DNA of 64,000 nt from an uncultured Lachnospiraceae bacterium (GTDB taxonomy: Bacteria > Bacillota > Clostridia > Lachnospirales > Lachnospiraceae): NCBI GenBank assembly GCA_900539715.1, contig UQDA01000001.1:137558-201557 (forward strand). Reading direction: 5' to 3'. Both the position numbers and the translations under genes were made by a program. The notes under the pieces are model-generated. The model saw only the letters and a program-made list of their open reading frames with translations, did not search any database and was not told the origin of the DNA. Of this stretch, positions 33,273 through 41,659 are shown piece by piece. Each line of letters opens with the position of its first letter. Within the stretch, counting starts at the first letter, position 1.

Positions 33273-34778
33273 TCATCCCATCCGCATCCCTATCCCTCCC
33301 CTCCCGACATCTGAATGCCGCAATGATGCATCCTTTAACTTTTCTTCTGTCGTAATGAAATAGTCGCTGCCCGAATTCCAAAAACTGACATACAAATCCC
33401 TCTCTTCTGTCCGGATCGGGCGCTGCTCAAATCCCTCTCCCCATCCGTCGCTTGCCTGACCGCTCCATTCAGCTATTACCGCATTCAGCTCTGTATCTGA
33501 AAGCTTCCCATAGCTTTCTATCTCCAATACTCCCCACAACTCCCCCTGCCACACCTCCACATCGGGGAACATCCGGAATACTTTCTGTCTAAGAATCCGG
33601 TTTCTTATATATTCCGCTAACCCACGGTCACCTTCTGTATCCAGCTGCTCTTTTATGAGCTGCTTTTTGATCGCACTGACATACCTGCACAGCTGCGTTG
33701 GCGTGATTTCCTCAGGCTCATCTGATTCATACCCTTCCTGTCCATACATGAGCGCCGTTAAGGGGCTAAACAGCCTTATCCCCACAAATTCCTTCGGCAG
33801 CATCTGTATTGGCTTATCTTTCCGGAATATCAAGCCATGTTCCGTTTGTACGATTCCATTCTTTTCCATTTGGGAGAATCCATAGCCTTCTATGTCAATA
33901 AATGGCGCGATTTTCTCATCCAGAACAATCTGTGCCTCCTCCAGCAGATATTCTCCATAATCCTCCGCTGTCACAACTTTTCCCGGGAGGAACTCATACT
34001 GTTCCAGCCGCATGGCAATTTCCAACACTTCCTGCATATTTTCCGGACGTTCTGCTTCCAAAGCAGAAAACAATTTTTCCATCCCTTTTTTCGAGCACAG
34101 GAACTTCTCCTGTTTTAAACACCCCGCAAATGCATTCATCCCCCTGATTCCATAGGACAGCGGGAGGAGCTCCTCTATCCCCGGATACCGGCTTCCATAG
34201 AAACAAATCCTTCCTTCTTCTATATCAGATACCCCCAATACTTCCTCAGCCCTCTCCAGTTTTTCCTCATCTGCAGGAAGGGACAGGGGATACCATCTGC
34301 TATAATCCTTCTTATAAAATAGGGAGTCCAGCCGCAGCCAAAATACGGAATCCTTTTCATATCCTACATCCGGTAACGGCTCCGAATCATACACTGTATC
34401 CAGCACTTCTCCCGTCCTGATAACCTTTCCATCTTCCAATAATTCAAATTTATCCAGGTTACAAGACAGGTTTACCATTTCTTCCAGCGTCTCAGAATGT
34501 TCCATCTCAAGCGCTGCCTGAAATATCTTCTGTTCTTTTCCGGTCAGACACTCCATACGCCGCTCCAGAAAATCTACTTCTTTATATCCTTTTTCTGGCG
34601 GTACTGCTTTTCCAATCAGATATGGGGCAAATACGCTGCCGCCTGATTCTACTTCTACAATTTTCGCTGCATTCATTCCAAGCTGCTCTGACATTTCCCT
34701 TATCGTCTGCCTTGGCGCAGGAAATCTGAACCATATCTTCTGACCTGTGGTTATGGATTGAAAACATACTTTCAACAT
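33273..34778 (-). CDS. Large ArdA-like antirestriction protein
   Basis: A 501-residue acidic protein, first of the operon. Residues 240-370 carry an ArdA-like unit: a helix ending EIAMRLEQYEFLPG, then AEDYGEYLLEEA and FIDIEGYGFSQMEKNG. A similar fragment, ALEMEHSETLEEMVNLSCNLDKFELL, occurs near 90-120, suggesting duplicated modules. ArdA proteins mimic DNA to block type I restriction. At about three times the size of classic ArdA, it is a longer relative. ATG at 34778 has AAAGGAG upstream. As first gene it would be made early after transfer. Confidence 0.72.
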   Translation of the reverse strand: MLKVCFQSITTGQKIWFRFPAPRQTIREMSEQLGMNAAKIVEVESGGSVFAPYLIGKAVPPEKGYKEVDFLERRMECLTGKEQKIFQAALEMEHSETLEEMVNLSCNLDKFELLEDGKVIRTGEVLDTVYDSEPLPDVGYEKDSVFWLRLDSLFYKKDYSRWYPLSLPADEEKLERAEEVLGVSDIEEGRICFYGSRYPGIEELLPLSYGIRGMNAFAGCLKQEKFLCSKKGMEKLFSALEAERPENMQEVLEIAMRLEQYEFLPGKVVTAEDYGEYLLEEAQIVLDEKIAPFIDIEGYGFSQMEKNGIVQTEHGLIFRKDKPIQMLPKEFVGIRLFSPLTALMYGQEGYESDEPEEITPTQLCRYVSAIKKQLIKEQLDTEGDRGLAEYIRNRILRQKVFRMFPDVEVWQGELWGVLEIESYGKLSDTELNAVIAEWSGQASDGWGEGFEQRPIRTEERDLYVSFWNSGSDYFITTEEKLKDASLRHSDVGRGGIGMRMG

Positions 34779-34814
34779 GATGTGCTCCTTTCTGCTATCC
34801 TGTATTTTTTACAC

Positions 34815-34853
34815 AAAAAAGCCGTAGCTCTCATAAACGAGAAACTACGGCTT
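34815..34853 (-). terminator. Strong intrinsic terminator in the leader of the conjugation operon
   Basis: On the minus strand AGCCGTAG-type arms (34852-34845 with 34827-34820) and an inner TCTC/GAGA pair are followed by six T. It lies only about 36 bases upstream of the first gene, too little room for a promoter after it. Transcription of the ICE operon must therefore pass through it. Confidence 0.85.
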
Positions 34854-34872
34854 TCTTATGATGAAAAAATCA

Positions 34873-34902
34873 ATAATACTTTATTCCCCCAAATAACACC
34901 AA
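34873..34902 (-). promoter_or_regulatory. Candidate promoter of the conjugation operon
   Basis: Minus strand TTGGTG (34902-34897), 18-base spacer, TATTAT (34878-34873). The start of transcription would fall just before the leader terminator. The -35 box is only a fair match. Confidence 0.4.
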
Positions 34903-35047
34903 TGCGCTCAGTGCTTAACTCTTGTTGACTTCTTTTTACTTTCCCTTCTATCTCCCCCCAATAAATAATTTGCTTATAAATTCACAAGTTACTCCATTGT
35001 CATCTATTTTCTCCCTTCCTTTCTCCGATGTCATCTGTCAAAAGCTC

Positions 35048-35090
35048 AAAAAATCGAGGTCGAAAACCGTCCATTTCCGCCTCGATTTTT
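35048..35090 (-). terminator. Terminator after rlmD
   Basis: Perfect 11-bp arms AAAAATCGAGG (35049-35059) and CCTCGATTTTT (35080-35090) around a 20-base loop. The T run follows on the minus strand, 47 bases past the rlmD stop. The A-rich 5' arm lets it work in both directions. Confidence 0.75.
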
Positions 35091-35136
35091 GCTCATTTTT
35101 CAGTTTCAAACCACAATATCTTGTGGTTATACAACC

Positions 35137-36570
35137 CTATTTCCCCTTATCACCACAATACGTCATCATTATCACTGTCTCCACATGTCCCCCCATCGGG
35201 AAATTGTCAAACGCTCTCCCCTTCTTCACCTCATACCCTTCCCCGCAAAGATATTTCAGATCCCGCGCCAGCGTCGCAGAGTCGCAGCTCACATACACAA
35301 TCCGCTCGGGCTGCATTTTCACGATAGTCTTTAAACATTCCTCATCACAGCCCTTCCGGGGCGGGTCGACTACTATCACGTCGGCAAAAATTCCTTCCGT
35401 CTCATACAGGCGCGGCAGCACCTCCTCCGCTTTTCCGACATAAAAGGACGCATTTTCAACACCATTTCGCTCTGCATTTTTGCGCGCATCCTCAATGGCC
35501 TGCGGTACGATTTCCACACCGTATACCTGCTTTGCCCTCTGTGCCAGAAAAAGGGATATCGTCCCGATGCCGCAATACAGATCCCAGACCGTTTCCTTTC
35601 CGGTCAGTCCCGCATATTCCAGCGCCTGACTGTAGATATGCTCTGTCTGCACGGGATTTACCTGATAAAAGGACTGCGGGGAAATAGAGAAAACAAGCCC
35701 GCCTATCGTATCCTCGATGCGGTCTTTTCCTCGCACGGTGCGCGTCTTTTTTCCCATTATCACGTTGGTCGCCTCGGTATTCGTATTCACGGAAAAGCTG
35801 GTCATCCCCGAAACGCCGGCAAACAGGCGCTCTGCCAGCTCCTGCTCGCCCGGAAACCTTTCGCCGTTGATGACCAGACACACCATCATCTGTCCGGTCG
35901 AAAACCCCTTCCTGATGAGCACATGACGTAAAAGCCCCTTCCCTGTCGTTTCATCATAAGCTGCTATCCTTTTCTCCCCGCAAAAATCCAGCACGATATC
36001 CAATACGGTCTTATTCTCCTCAACGCCCAGAGCACAGTCCCGGTTCTCGATTATCGTATGGGTCCTGCCCGCATAAAATCCCGCTATCATCCTGCCGTTT
36101 TTGTCTGTTCCTATCGGCACCTGCGCCTTGTTGCGGTAGCGGAACGGATTTTCCATCCCGACCGGGTTTTCCATGATTTCTTCCACGAATTCCGGTGCAA
36201 ATCCTCCGATACGTATCAGGTTGTTTTTCACCTTACGGTCCTTGAAGGCAAGCTGCTTTTCATAGGATACCGCCTGAAGCTGGCAGCCGCCGCACTGACG
36301 CGCATAAGCGCAGACAGGCTCTACTCTGTCAGGCGAAGCCTCTAACACCTCCTCCAGACGCGCATAGGCATATCCTTTTTTTGCCTTTACGATACGCGCC
36401 CGGACAGTATCTCCCATCACCGCATCCTTCACAAAAAGCGTATAACCCGAACGGGCGGTTCCATCCGACTTTGACTCCTGACCCGTTTCCTCCAGATGAC
36501 CGATACCTTCGCCATCCGTTCCCATATCTGTTATCTTGACCGTATAAATCTGATTTTTCTGTATGTTCAC
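35137..36570 (-). CDS. rlmD: 23S rRNA (uracil-5-)-methyltransferase, RumA/TrmA family
   Basis: A 477-residue SAM enzyme methylating 23S rRNA uridine. An N-terminal TRAM domain (YTVKITDMGTDGEGIGHL) is followed by an iron-sulfur cluster set (CAYARQCGGCQLQ), the SAM site LYCGIGTISLFLAQRA, the DPPRKGCDEE motif and VSCDSATLARDLKYL with the catalytic Cys. I use the GTG at 36570, with GGGAGG upstream. The 3' end (MGGHVETVIMM codons, about 35160-35195) is the conserved stretch used as integration target by some streptococcal ICEs, and an ICE lies immediately beyond it. Confidence 0.93.
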   Translation of the reverse strand: MNIQKNQIYTVKITDMGTDGEGIGHLEETGQESKSDGTARSGYTLFVKDAVMGDTVRARIVKAKKGYAYARLEEVLEASPDRVEPVCAYARQCGGCQLQAVSYEKQLAFKDRKVKNNLIRIGGFAPEFVEEIMENPVGMENPFRYRNKAQVPIGTDKNGRMIAGFYAGRTHTIIENRDCALGVEENKTVLDIVLDFCGEKRIAAYDETTGKGLLRHVLIRKGFSTGQMMVCLVINGERFPGEQELAERLFAGVSGMTSFSVNTNTEATNVIMGKKTRTVRGKDRIEDTIGGLVFSISPQSFYQVNPVQTEHIYSQALEYAGLTGKETVWDLYCGIGTISLFLAQRAKQVYGVEIVPQAIEDARKNAERNGVENASFYVGKAEEVLPRLYETEGIFADVIVVDPPRKGCDEECLKTIVKMQPERIVYVSCDSATLARDLKYLCGEGYEVKKGRAFDNFPMGGHVETVIMMTYCGDKGK

Positions 36571-36610
36571 AGTATCCTCCCTGCTTTGTCCGTTTCTCCT
36601 GCGCGCCTCC

Positions 36611-36646
36611 AAAAACAACATTCGTCCAGCCTCAGGCTGAACGAAT
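36611..36646 (-). terminator. Terminator after the YhaM-type gene
   Basis: Minus strand ATTCGTTCAGCC (36646-36635), loop TGA, GGCTGGACGAAT (36631-36620), followed by a T-rich stretch. It lies 22 bases past the stop at 36669 and upstream of rlmD. Confidence 0.75.
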
Positions 36647-36668
36647 CCTGTCTGTCCCTATCCGATTT

Positions 36669-37613
36669 TTATTCCATCCTTGTCGGTCTCAGATTCGACT
36701 CAAAAAATCTGTTATAGCCGAGCCAGCCGTTTTCCTTTGCGCCCTCTAAGATTTCCGTAAAGGTTTCCATTTTTGCATCTGCGTTATCCGCCAGATTCAG
36801 CGCCAGCGCCTCCATCAGCGCAGGCTTTTTGGGCGAACCGTACTCATACTCTCCATGATGCGCCAAAATACAATGCTTGAGCTCCGATTCCAGCACTGCC
36901 GGGAATCCCGGTATCGCACGCGCCTTTATCCCGACCATTTCCGTTCCTATTACGATATGTCCCAAAAGCTGCCCGTCATCCGTATAATCATTCTGCGGGA
37001 ACAGCGAAATCTCCCGTGTTTTGCCGATATCATGGCACATCGCAGCGGAAAGCAGCAGGTCGCGCTTTAACAGCGGATATGTCGTGCAGAAATAATCGCA
37101 CAGCTTCACAACGCTCAGCGTATGCTCCAGCAGCCCGCCCACAAAGCCGTGATGCACGCTTTTTGCCGCAGATGACCTCTGGAAATTTTTGATGAATTCC
37201 TCATCCTCCACAAAAAAGCTTTCCATCAGCTTTTTCAGCCACGGATTCTTCAGACTGCCGATATACCCGAGAAGCTCCTTATACATCACAGTAACATCCT
37301 TTTTACTCACCGGCAGATAGTCCGCCGGATTGTATTCACCCTCCCGGCACAGACGGATACGTTTGATATTTACCTGATTTGCCCCCTGAAAGCTCGTCAC
37401 ATCCCCGTATACCTCTATATAGTCAAGGCTGTCAAAATCGTCGATGCCCGCGCTGTTTGGATCCCATATCTTTCCGTCCACAGTACCGGTCTTGTCCTGT
37501 AAAACGACTGTTTCATACGGCTTTCCGTTCTTTGTCACAGCCGCCTGCTTGTGCTTGCACAGATAGATGTCAAAAACTCTGTCGCCTTCTTTATAATCTT
37601 TGATAAATTTCAT
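36669..37613 (-). CDS. YhaM-type 3'-5' exoribonuclease (OB fold + HD domain)
   Basis: A 314-residue protein. An N-terminal OB-fold nucleic-acid domain (residues 15-100, VFDIYLCKHKQAAVTKNGKPYETVVLQDKTGTVDGKIW) is followed by an HD metal phosphohydrolase domain with H in EHTLSVV and CHDIGK near 205, then LAHHGE. This is the architecture of YhaM, which degrades RNA and DNA from the 3' end. Typical length is 310-315 residues. ATG at 37613 is the natural start. Confidence 0.92.
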   Translation of the reverse strand: MKFIKDYKEGDRVFDIYLCKHKQAAVTKNGKPYETVVLQDKTGTVDGKIWDPNSAGIDDFDSLDYIEVYGDVTSFQGANQVNIKRIRLCREGEYNPADYLPVSKKDVTVMYKELLGYIGSLKNPWLKKLMESFFVEDEEFIKNFQRSSAAKSVHHGFVGGLLEHTLSVVKLCDYFCTTYPLLKRDLLLSAAMCHDIGKTREISLFPQNDYTDDGQLLGHIVIGTEMVGIKARAIPGFPAVLESELKHCILAHHGEYEYGSPKKPALMEALALNLADNADAKMETFTEILEGAKENGWLGYNRFFESNLRPTRME

Positions 37614-37642
37614 TTTCTTCTCCTCGCTTATATTTCTGTCTT

Positions 37643-37725
37643 ATGGGAGCGTCCGCCCCATTGCTTCCCCTGGTATCATTTCTCCCTTGCAGGGCGTCCG
37701 CCCATTGCTCACTCCAGTATCACAT
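37643..37725. repeat. Imperfect direct repeat near the pseudo-HtrA 3' end
   Basis: GCGTCCGCCCCATTGCTTCC... (from 37640) and GCGTCCGCCCATTGCTCACTCC... (from 37691) are near-identical about 28-base units, 51 bases apart. The second runs into the last codons of the HtrA-like gene. It is probably a local duplication; no function is evident. Confidence 0.45.
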
Positions 37726-39001
37726 CCACCTGCATCTCCTGATAACCGTCCTGCCCCTGCCTCATGATAGTCACGCTCACCGTCATGCCGGGCGTAAGTT
37801 CTAAAAGAGCGGCATGATATTCCTTGAAAGATGAGATTTCCGAATCCTGCAGCTTTACGATAACATCGCCGCTCTGGATTCCCGCCTTCATCGCGGAGGA
37901 ATCCATCACAATCCCCGTTACATATGCGCCCCGGGGAACATTTTTTTCCAAATGGACCGCTTCGGGCACATCTGTCCCGTTGATTCCCATATGGGCTATC
38001 TCCTGTCCATTGGAAAGCTTTCCTATGGTCGCTATCAGGTCTGTTATCCCATACGCACTCATGGCACCCGGTCTGCAGTCCTCCGTTCCACCCTTTAAGA
38101 TTCCCACAACCTGTCCGGACAGGTTCAAAAGCACGCCTCCGCTGTTTTGCATTTCTGTCATATCTGTTTTTAAAAGATGGACATTGTGATCCGTCAGGTT
38201 TTCAATAGAATCTGTAGATGTTACCATACCAAAAACAACGGTTTCCGTTCCCTGCGGCCGACCGACCGCAATGACCGGAGACGCCAGAAGCCCGATGCCG
38301 GAGCTTCCCACCACTGCGGGCTTTAGATTTTTCTTTATACTTTCCGGAATCCCTTCCCTCAAAATACTCAGTACCGCCAGCCCGGTTTCTTCATCCGTCC
38401 CCTTTATCTGCGCTTCCACCGTGCTCCCGTCTGAAAAAGTCACTTCCAGACTCTCCGCTTTCTGCACCATCCGGTTATCGGCGAGCACGAGGAATTCCTT
38501 CCCGTTGTCCGCAACGAGCAGTCCTGCGCTCTGCCCTTCGTTTTCATAGGTATTATCAAACCAGTCCACATCTGACACCGCGCCCGTGACCGTCACGAGG
38601 GAACGCTCTGAAAATCCCTTTGCCACCGTATACAGATTCCGGTACAGCTTTTGATAATCGCTGATTTCCAGCGGGACCTTCTCGATAACCGTCTGAGACT
38701 CCTCCGGCACTGTCTCCGTCTCCTCCAGAAGCATATCCTCCGGACGCATTTCATCCTCGATATCCTCCTCTTTCAATTCCACCATCTGCGGCTCTTCCTC
38801 CGGATACAGCAGATTTGAAAAAACAGGTTCCAGCACCAGAAATGTCAGGCACGCGATAAGCCCGAATACTACGGCCATGCTCGCCGTCAAAAGCGTCCTT
38901 TTCACGAGCTTTTTTCGGTTCAGCGGACGTTCCTTGACCTTCTCTTTGATAAATTCTATATCCTGATTCGGCAATTCCTGATTCTGCCGGTTATCTTCCA
39001 T
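37709..39001 (-). CDS. Membrane-anchored HtrA-like pseudoprotease with PDZ domain
   Basis: A 430-residue protein. It has a cytoplasmic N-terminus, one membrane helix (TLLTASMAVVFGLIACLTFLVL, 37-58), an acidic linker, a trypsin-like domain (about 115-330) and a C-terminal PDZ (GAYVTGIVMDSSAMKAGIQSGDVIVKLQ). Aligned with the intact HtrA at 60578, the catalytic His is Arg (R177, in LADNRMV) and the catalytic Asp is Gly (G207, in ETGLAVL). Only the Ser remains (S287, in NSGG). It is probably an inactive scaffold or sensor. ATG at 39001; a longer frame upstream lacks a ribosome site. Confidence 0.85.
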   Translation of the reverse strand: MEDNRQNQELPNQDIEFIKEKVKERPLNRKKLVKRTLLTASMAVVFGLIACLTFLVLEPVFSNLLYPEEEPQMVELKEEDIEDEMRPEDMLLEETETVPEESQTVIEKVPLEISDYQKLYRNLYTVAKGFSERSLVTVTGAVSDVDWFDNTYENEGQSAGLLVADNGKEFLVLADNRMVQKAESLEVTFSDGSTVEAQIKGTDEETGLAVLSILREGIPESIKKNLKPAVVGSSGIGLLASPVIAVGRPQGTETVVFGMVTSTDSIENLTDHNVHLLKTDMTEMQNSGGVLLNLSGQVVGILKGGTEDCRPGAMSAYGITDLIATIGKLSNGQEIAHMGINGTDVPEAVHLEKNVPRGAYVTGIVMDSSAMKAGIQSGDVIVKLQDSEISSFKEYHAALLELTPGMTVSVTIMRQGQDGYQEMQVDVILE

Positions 39002-39176
39002 ATGTCTATCGTTCCTTTCCGTTCGCACTTGCGGCACGCCTGTGCCATATCACTTTCCCAGTATACCCCAAACTGCCCCCGCCGCACAAGACCGGAACTG
39101 CGTTCTCCGCAAATTTCCCTACCCGTTTTCGATACAGTATGGTATGATGGAAAAAAGGCTTCGAGAACAATCGCTC

Positions 39177-39208
39177 CGCCTTCCGTTGGTTATAGACAGC
39201 GGAAGGCG
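39177..39208 (+). other. Hairpin in the mutS2 leader
   Basis: Perfect 9-bp inverted repeat CGCCTTCCG (39177-39185) / CGGAAGGCG (39200-39208) with a 14-base loop, about 58 bases before the mutS2 start. There is no T run, so it is not a terminator; it may be a leader structure. Confidence 0.35.
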
Positions 39209-39265
39209 AATCAATTTTCCCGCCGCCATGTTGCATTATTTCATTGACCTGATATGGAGGACATC

Positions 39266-41641
39266 ATGAACGCAAAGGTTTTACGCGTACTCGAATATGA
39301 TAAAGTGATCCGCATTCTGGAGGCAAAGGCAACCTCCGACCCGGGCCGCGAGCTGTGCCGCAGCCTTGAACCGATGACGGATCTTTCAGAAATCGAAAAA
39401 GCACAGACCGAAACCGCCGACGCCCTGACCCGTATTTTCCAGAAGGGCAGCATAAACTTCGGCAGTAACAAGTCCCTCGGCATGTGTCTGCGCTCTTTGG
39501 AAATCGGCAGCACGCTTTCGATGGAGGAGCTTTTACGCATTGCCGGTCTTTTAGAGAATACCGCCCGTGTCAAGCATTACGGGCGCTCCGAACGGGAGGA
39601 GGAACAGACAGATTCCCTCTCGGAATATTTTAACTGTCTTGAACCGCTCACGCCCCTTTCTTCTGAAATACGACGCTGCATCCTTTCAGAAGACGAGATG
39701 GCAGACGATGCAAGTCCTGCCCTCAAAAAAATCCGCCGCAGCATGACGCTGACCGGAGAGAAAATACACAACCAGCTTGCCGGTATGGTAAACGGTCCCG
39801 CCCGCAGCTATCTGCAGGATGCGGTCATCACCTCCCGCGACGGAAGATATTGTATCCCGGTCAAGGCAGAATATAAGAGCCAGGTTCCGGGCATGGTCCA
39901 TGACCAGTCCTCCACCGGCTCCACCTTTTTCATCGAACCCGCCGCAGTCGTAAGCCTGAACAACCAGCTGCGCGAGCTGGAGATTGAAGAACAGAAGGAG
40001 ATTGCCGTGATACTCGCGGAACTGAGCGCCCGCGCGTCCGAACATTGTACGGATATCGCAGAAAATCAAAAGCTCATGACGCTTCTGGACTTCATTTTCG
40101 CAAAAGCGGCAATGGCGATGGACTTAAACGCCACCCGTCCGCTGTTTAACGAAGAGCATTATATCCGCATCCGGCAGGGACGCCATCCTCTGCTCGACCG
40201 TAAAAAAGTCGTTCCGATCGACGTAGAACTCGGCGAACGATTCGACCTGCTTATCATCACCGGCCCCAACACCGGCGGTAAGACCGTCTCCTTAAAAACA
40301 GTCGGACTTTTCACGCTGATGGGACAGGCGGGACTGCATATTCCGGCGCTCGACCGCTCGCAGCTCTCCGTCTTTACAGAAGTATTCGCTGATATCGGCG
40401 ATGAGCAGAGCATCGAGCAGAGTCTGAGCACCTTTTCTTCCCATATGACGAGCATCGTTTCTATATTAAAACATGCAGATGCGGATTCCCTCTGCCTGTT
40501 CGACGAGCTCGGCGCCGGAACCGACCCGACCGAAGGCGCAGCGCTGGCAATCGCAATTTTAAATTTTCTGCACGACCGGGGTATCCGCACAATGGCGACT
40601 ACCCACTACAGCGAATTAAAGATATACGCTCTGTCTACTGATTTTGTCGAAAACGCCTGCTGTGAATTTGATGTGGAAACCCTGCGTCCGACCTATCGCC
40701 TTCTGATAGGCATTCCCGGAAAGAGCAACGCCTTTGCTATCTCCAAAAAGCTTGGACTTTCCGATGATATCATCGCCGCTGCGAAAGAGCAGATAGATGA
40801 ACAGGATGTAAGCTTTGAGGACGTCATCTCCAATCTGGAAGAAAGCCGCATTACGATAGAGAAGGAACAGCGCCAAATAGAAGCATACAAAAAAGAAGTG
40901 GAATCTCTCAAAAAGAAGCTTCAGGAAAAAAACGACAAGATCGACCAGGCGCGCGACCGCATCCTCAGGGAAGCGAACGAAAAAGCCCGCGATATTTTAC
41001 AGGATGCCAAAAATGTGGCTGACGAAACGATACGCGTCTTCCAGAAGGCCGGGCCCGGCGCTTCCATGAAGGAACTGGAAAAGACAAGACAGAAGCTGCG
41101 CGGCAATATTGACGATAAGAACAGCAAGCTTTCCGTTTCCGCCAAAAAAGAACCCAAGGCTCCTTCCTTAAAGCCGGAGCAGCTCAAAAAAGGCGACGCC
41201 GTGCGCGTCGTTTCAATGGGATTAAAAGGAACTGTCAGCAGTCTGCCCGACGCAAAGGGTAATCTGTTCGTACAGTGCGGTATCCTGCGTACCTCCACCA
41301 ATATCAAAGATTTGGTGCGTATCGAGGAAGCCACCATTACAGCGCCCAACCTGCAGAAAACCGGCAGCGGCAAGATACGCATGTCCAAATCCTTTTCCAT
41401 CTCTCCCGAGATAAACCTCCTTGGCAAGACCGTGGACGAAGCTCTCGCCGCTCTGGATAAATATCTGGACGACGCTTATCTGGCACACCTGGAAAGTGTC
41501 CGCGTCGTACACGGAAAAGGCACCGGTGCGCTCCGTAACGCAGTCCAGCAGCATCTGCGCCGCGTCAAATATGTAAAGTCATTTCGTCAGGGCGAATATG
41601 GTGAAGGCGATGCCGGCGTAACGATCGTAGTATTTAAATAA
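39266..41641 (+). CDS. mutS2: MutS2 DNA/ribosome-rescue ATPase-endonuclease
   Basis: A 791-residue MutS2. The ATPase core has Walker A GPNTGGKTVSLKTVG near 333, DELGAGTDPTEGAALA as Walker B, and TTHYSELK as His switch. A long coiled coil spans about 510-600 and a C-terminal Smr nuclease domain starts near 715 (INLLGKTVDEALAALDKYL, then RVVHGKGTGALRNAV). It lacks the MutS mismatch-binding domain. MutS2 limits recombination and splits collided ribosomes. I use the ATG at 39266, preceded by GGAGG; an ATG four codons upstream contains that site. Confidence 0.95.
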   Translation: MNAKVLRVLEYDKVIRILEAKATSDPGRELCRSLEPMTDLSEIEKAQTETADALTRIFQKGSINFGSNKSLGMCLRSLEIGSTLSMEELLRIAGLLENTARVKHYGRSEREEEQTDSLSEYFNCLEPLTPLSSEIRRCILSEDEMADDASPALKKIRRSMTLTGEKIHNQLAGMVNGPARSYLQDAVITSRDGRYCIPVKAEYKSQVPGMVHDQSSTGSTFFIEPAAVVSLNNQLRELEIEEQKEIAVILAELSARASEHCTDIAENQKLMTLLDFIFAKAAMAMDLNATRPLFNEEHYIRIRQGRHPLLDRKKVVPIDVELGERFDLLIITGPNTGGKTVSLKTVGLFTLMGQAGLHIPALDRSQLSVFTEVFADIGDEQSIEQSLSTFSSHMTSIVSILKHADADSLCLFDELGAGTDPTEGAALAIAILNFLHDRGIRTMATTHYSELKIYALSTDFVENACCEFDVETLRPTYRLLIGIPGKSNAFAISKKLGLSDDIIAAAKEQIDEQDVSFEDVISNLEESRITIEKEQRQIEAYKKEVESLKKKLQEKNDKIDQARDRILREANEKARDILQDAKNVADETIRVFQKAGPGASMKELEKTRQKLRGNIDDKNSKLSVSAKKEPKAPSLKPEQLKKGDAVRVVSMGLKGTVSSLPDAKGNLFVQCGILRTSTNIKDLVRIEEATITAPNLQKTGSGKIRMSKSFSISPEINLLGKTVDEALAALDKYLDDAYLAHLESVRVVHGKGTGALRNAVQQHLRRVKYVKSFRQGEYGEGDAGVTIVVFK

Positions 41642-41659
41642 ACTGGAATGGAGAATCAT

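Larger units (their letters stand above)
34779..35136. other. ICE/chromosome junction region
   Basis: No gene is seen in this 358-base gap between the first ICE gene and the rlmD stop. It contains the leader terminator, the candidate promoter, the rlmD terminator and a perfect 8-bp inverted repeat, AACCACAA/TTGTGGTT (35109-35128, TATC centre). A third CCACAA copy lies at 35153, within the rlmD 3' end. Such repeats beside the target gene could be recombinase binding sites of an attachment site. No second att copy is visible in the window. Confidence 0.45.

Noticed and set aside
1..34900. Integrase, excisionase or transposase of the ICE
   Set aside because: No tyrosine or serine recombinase motif found on either strand; it must lie left of the window.
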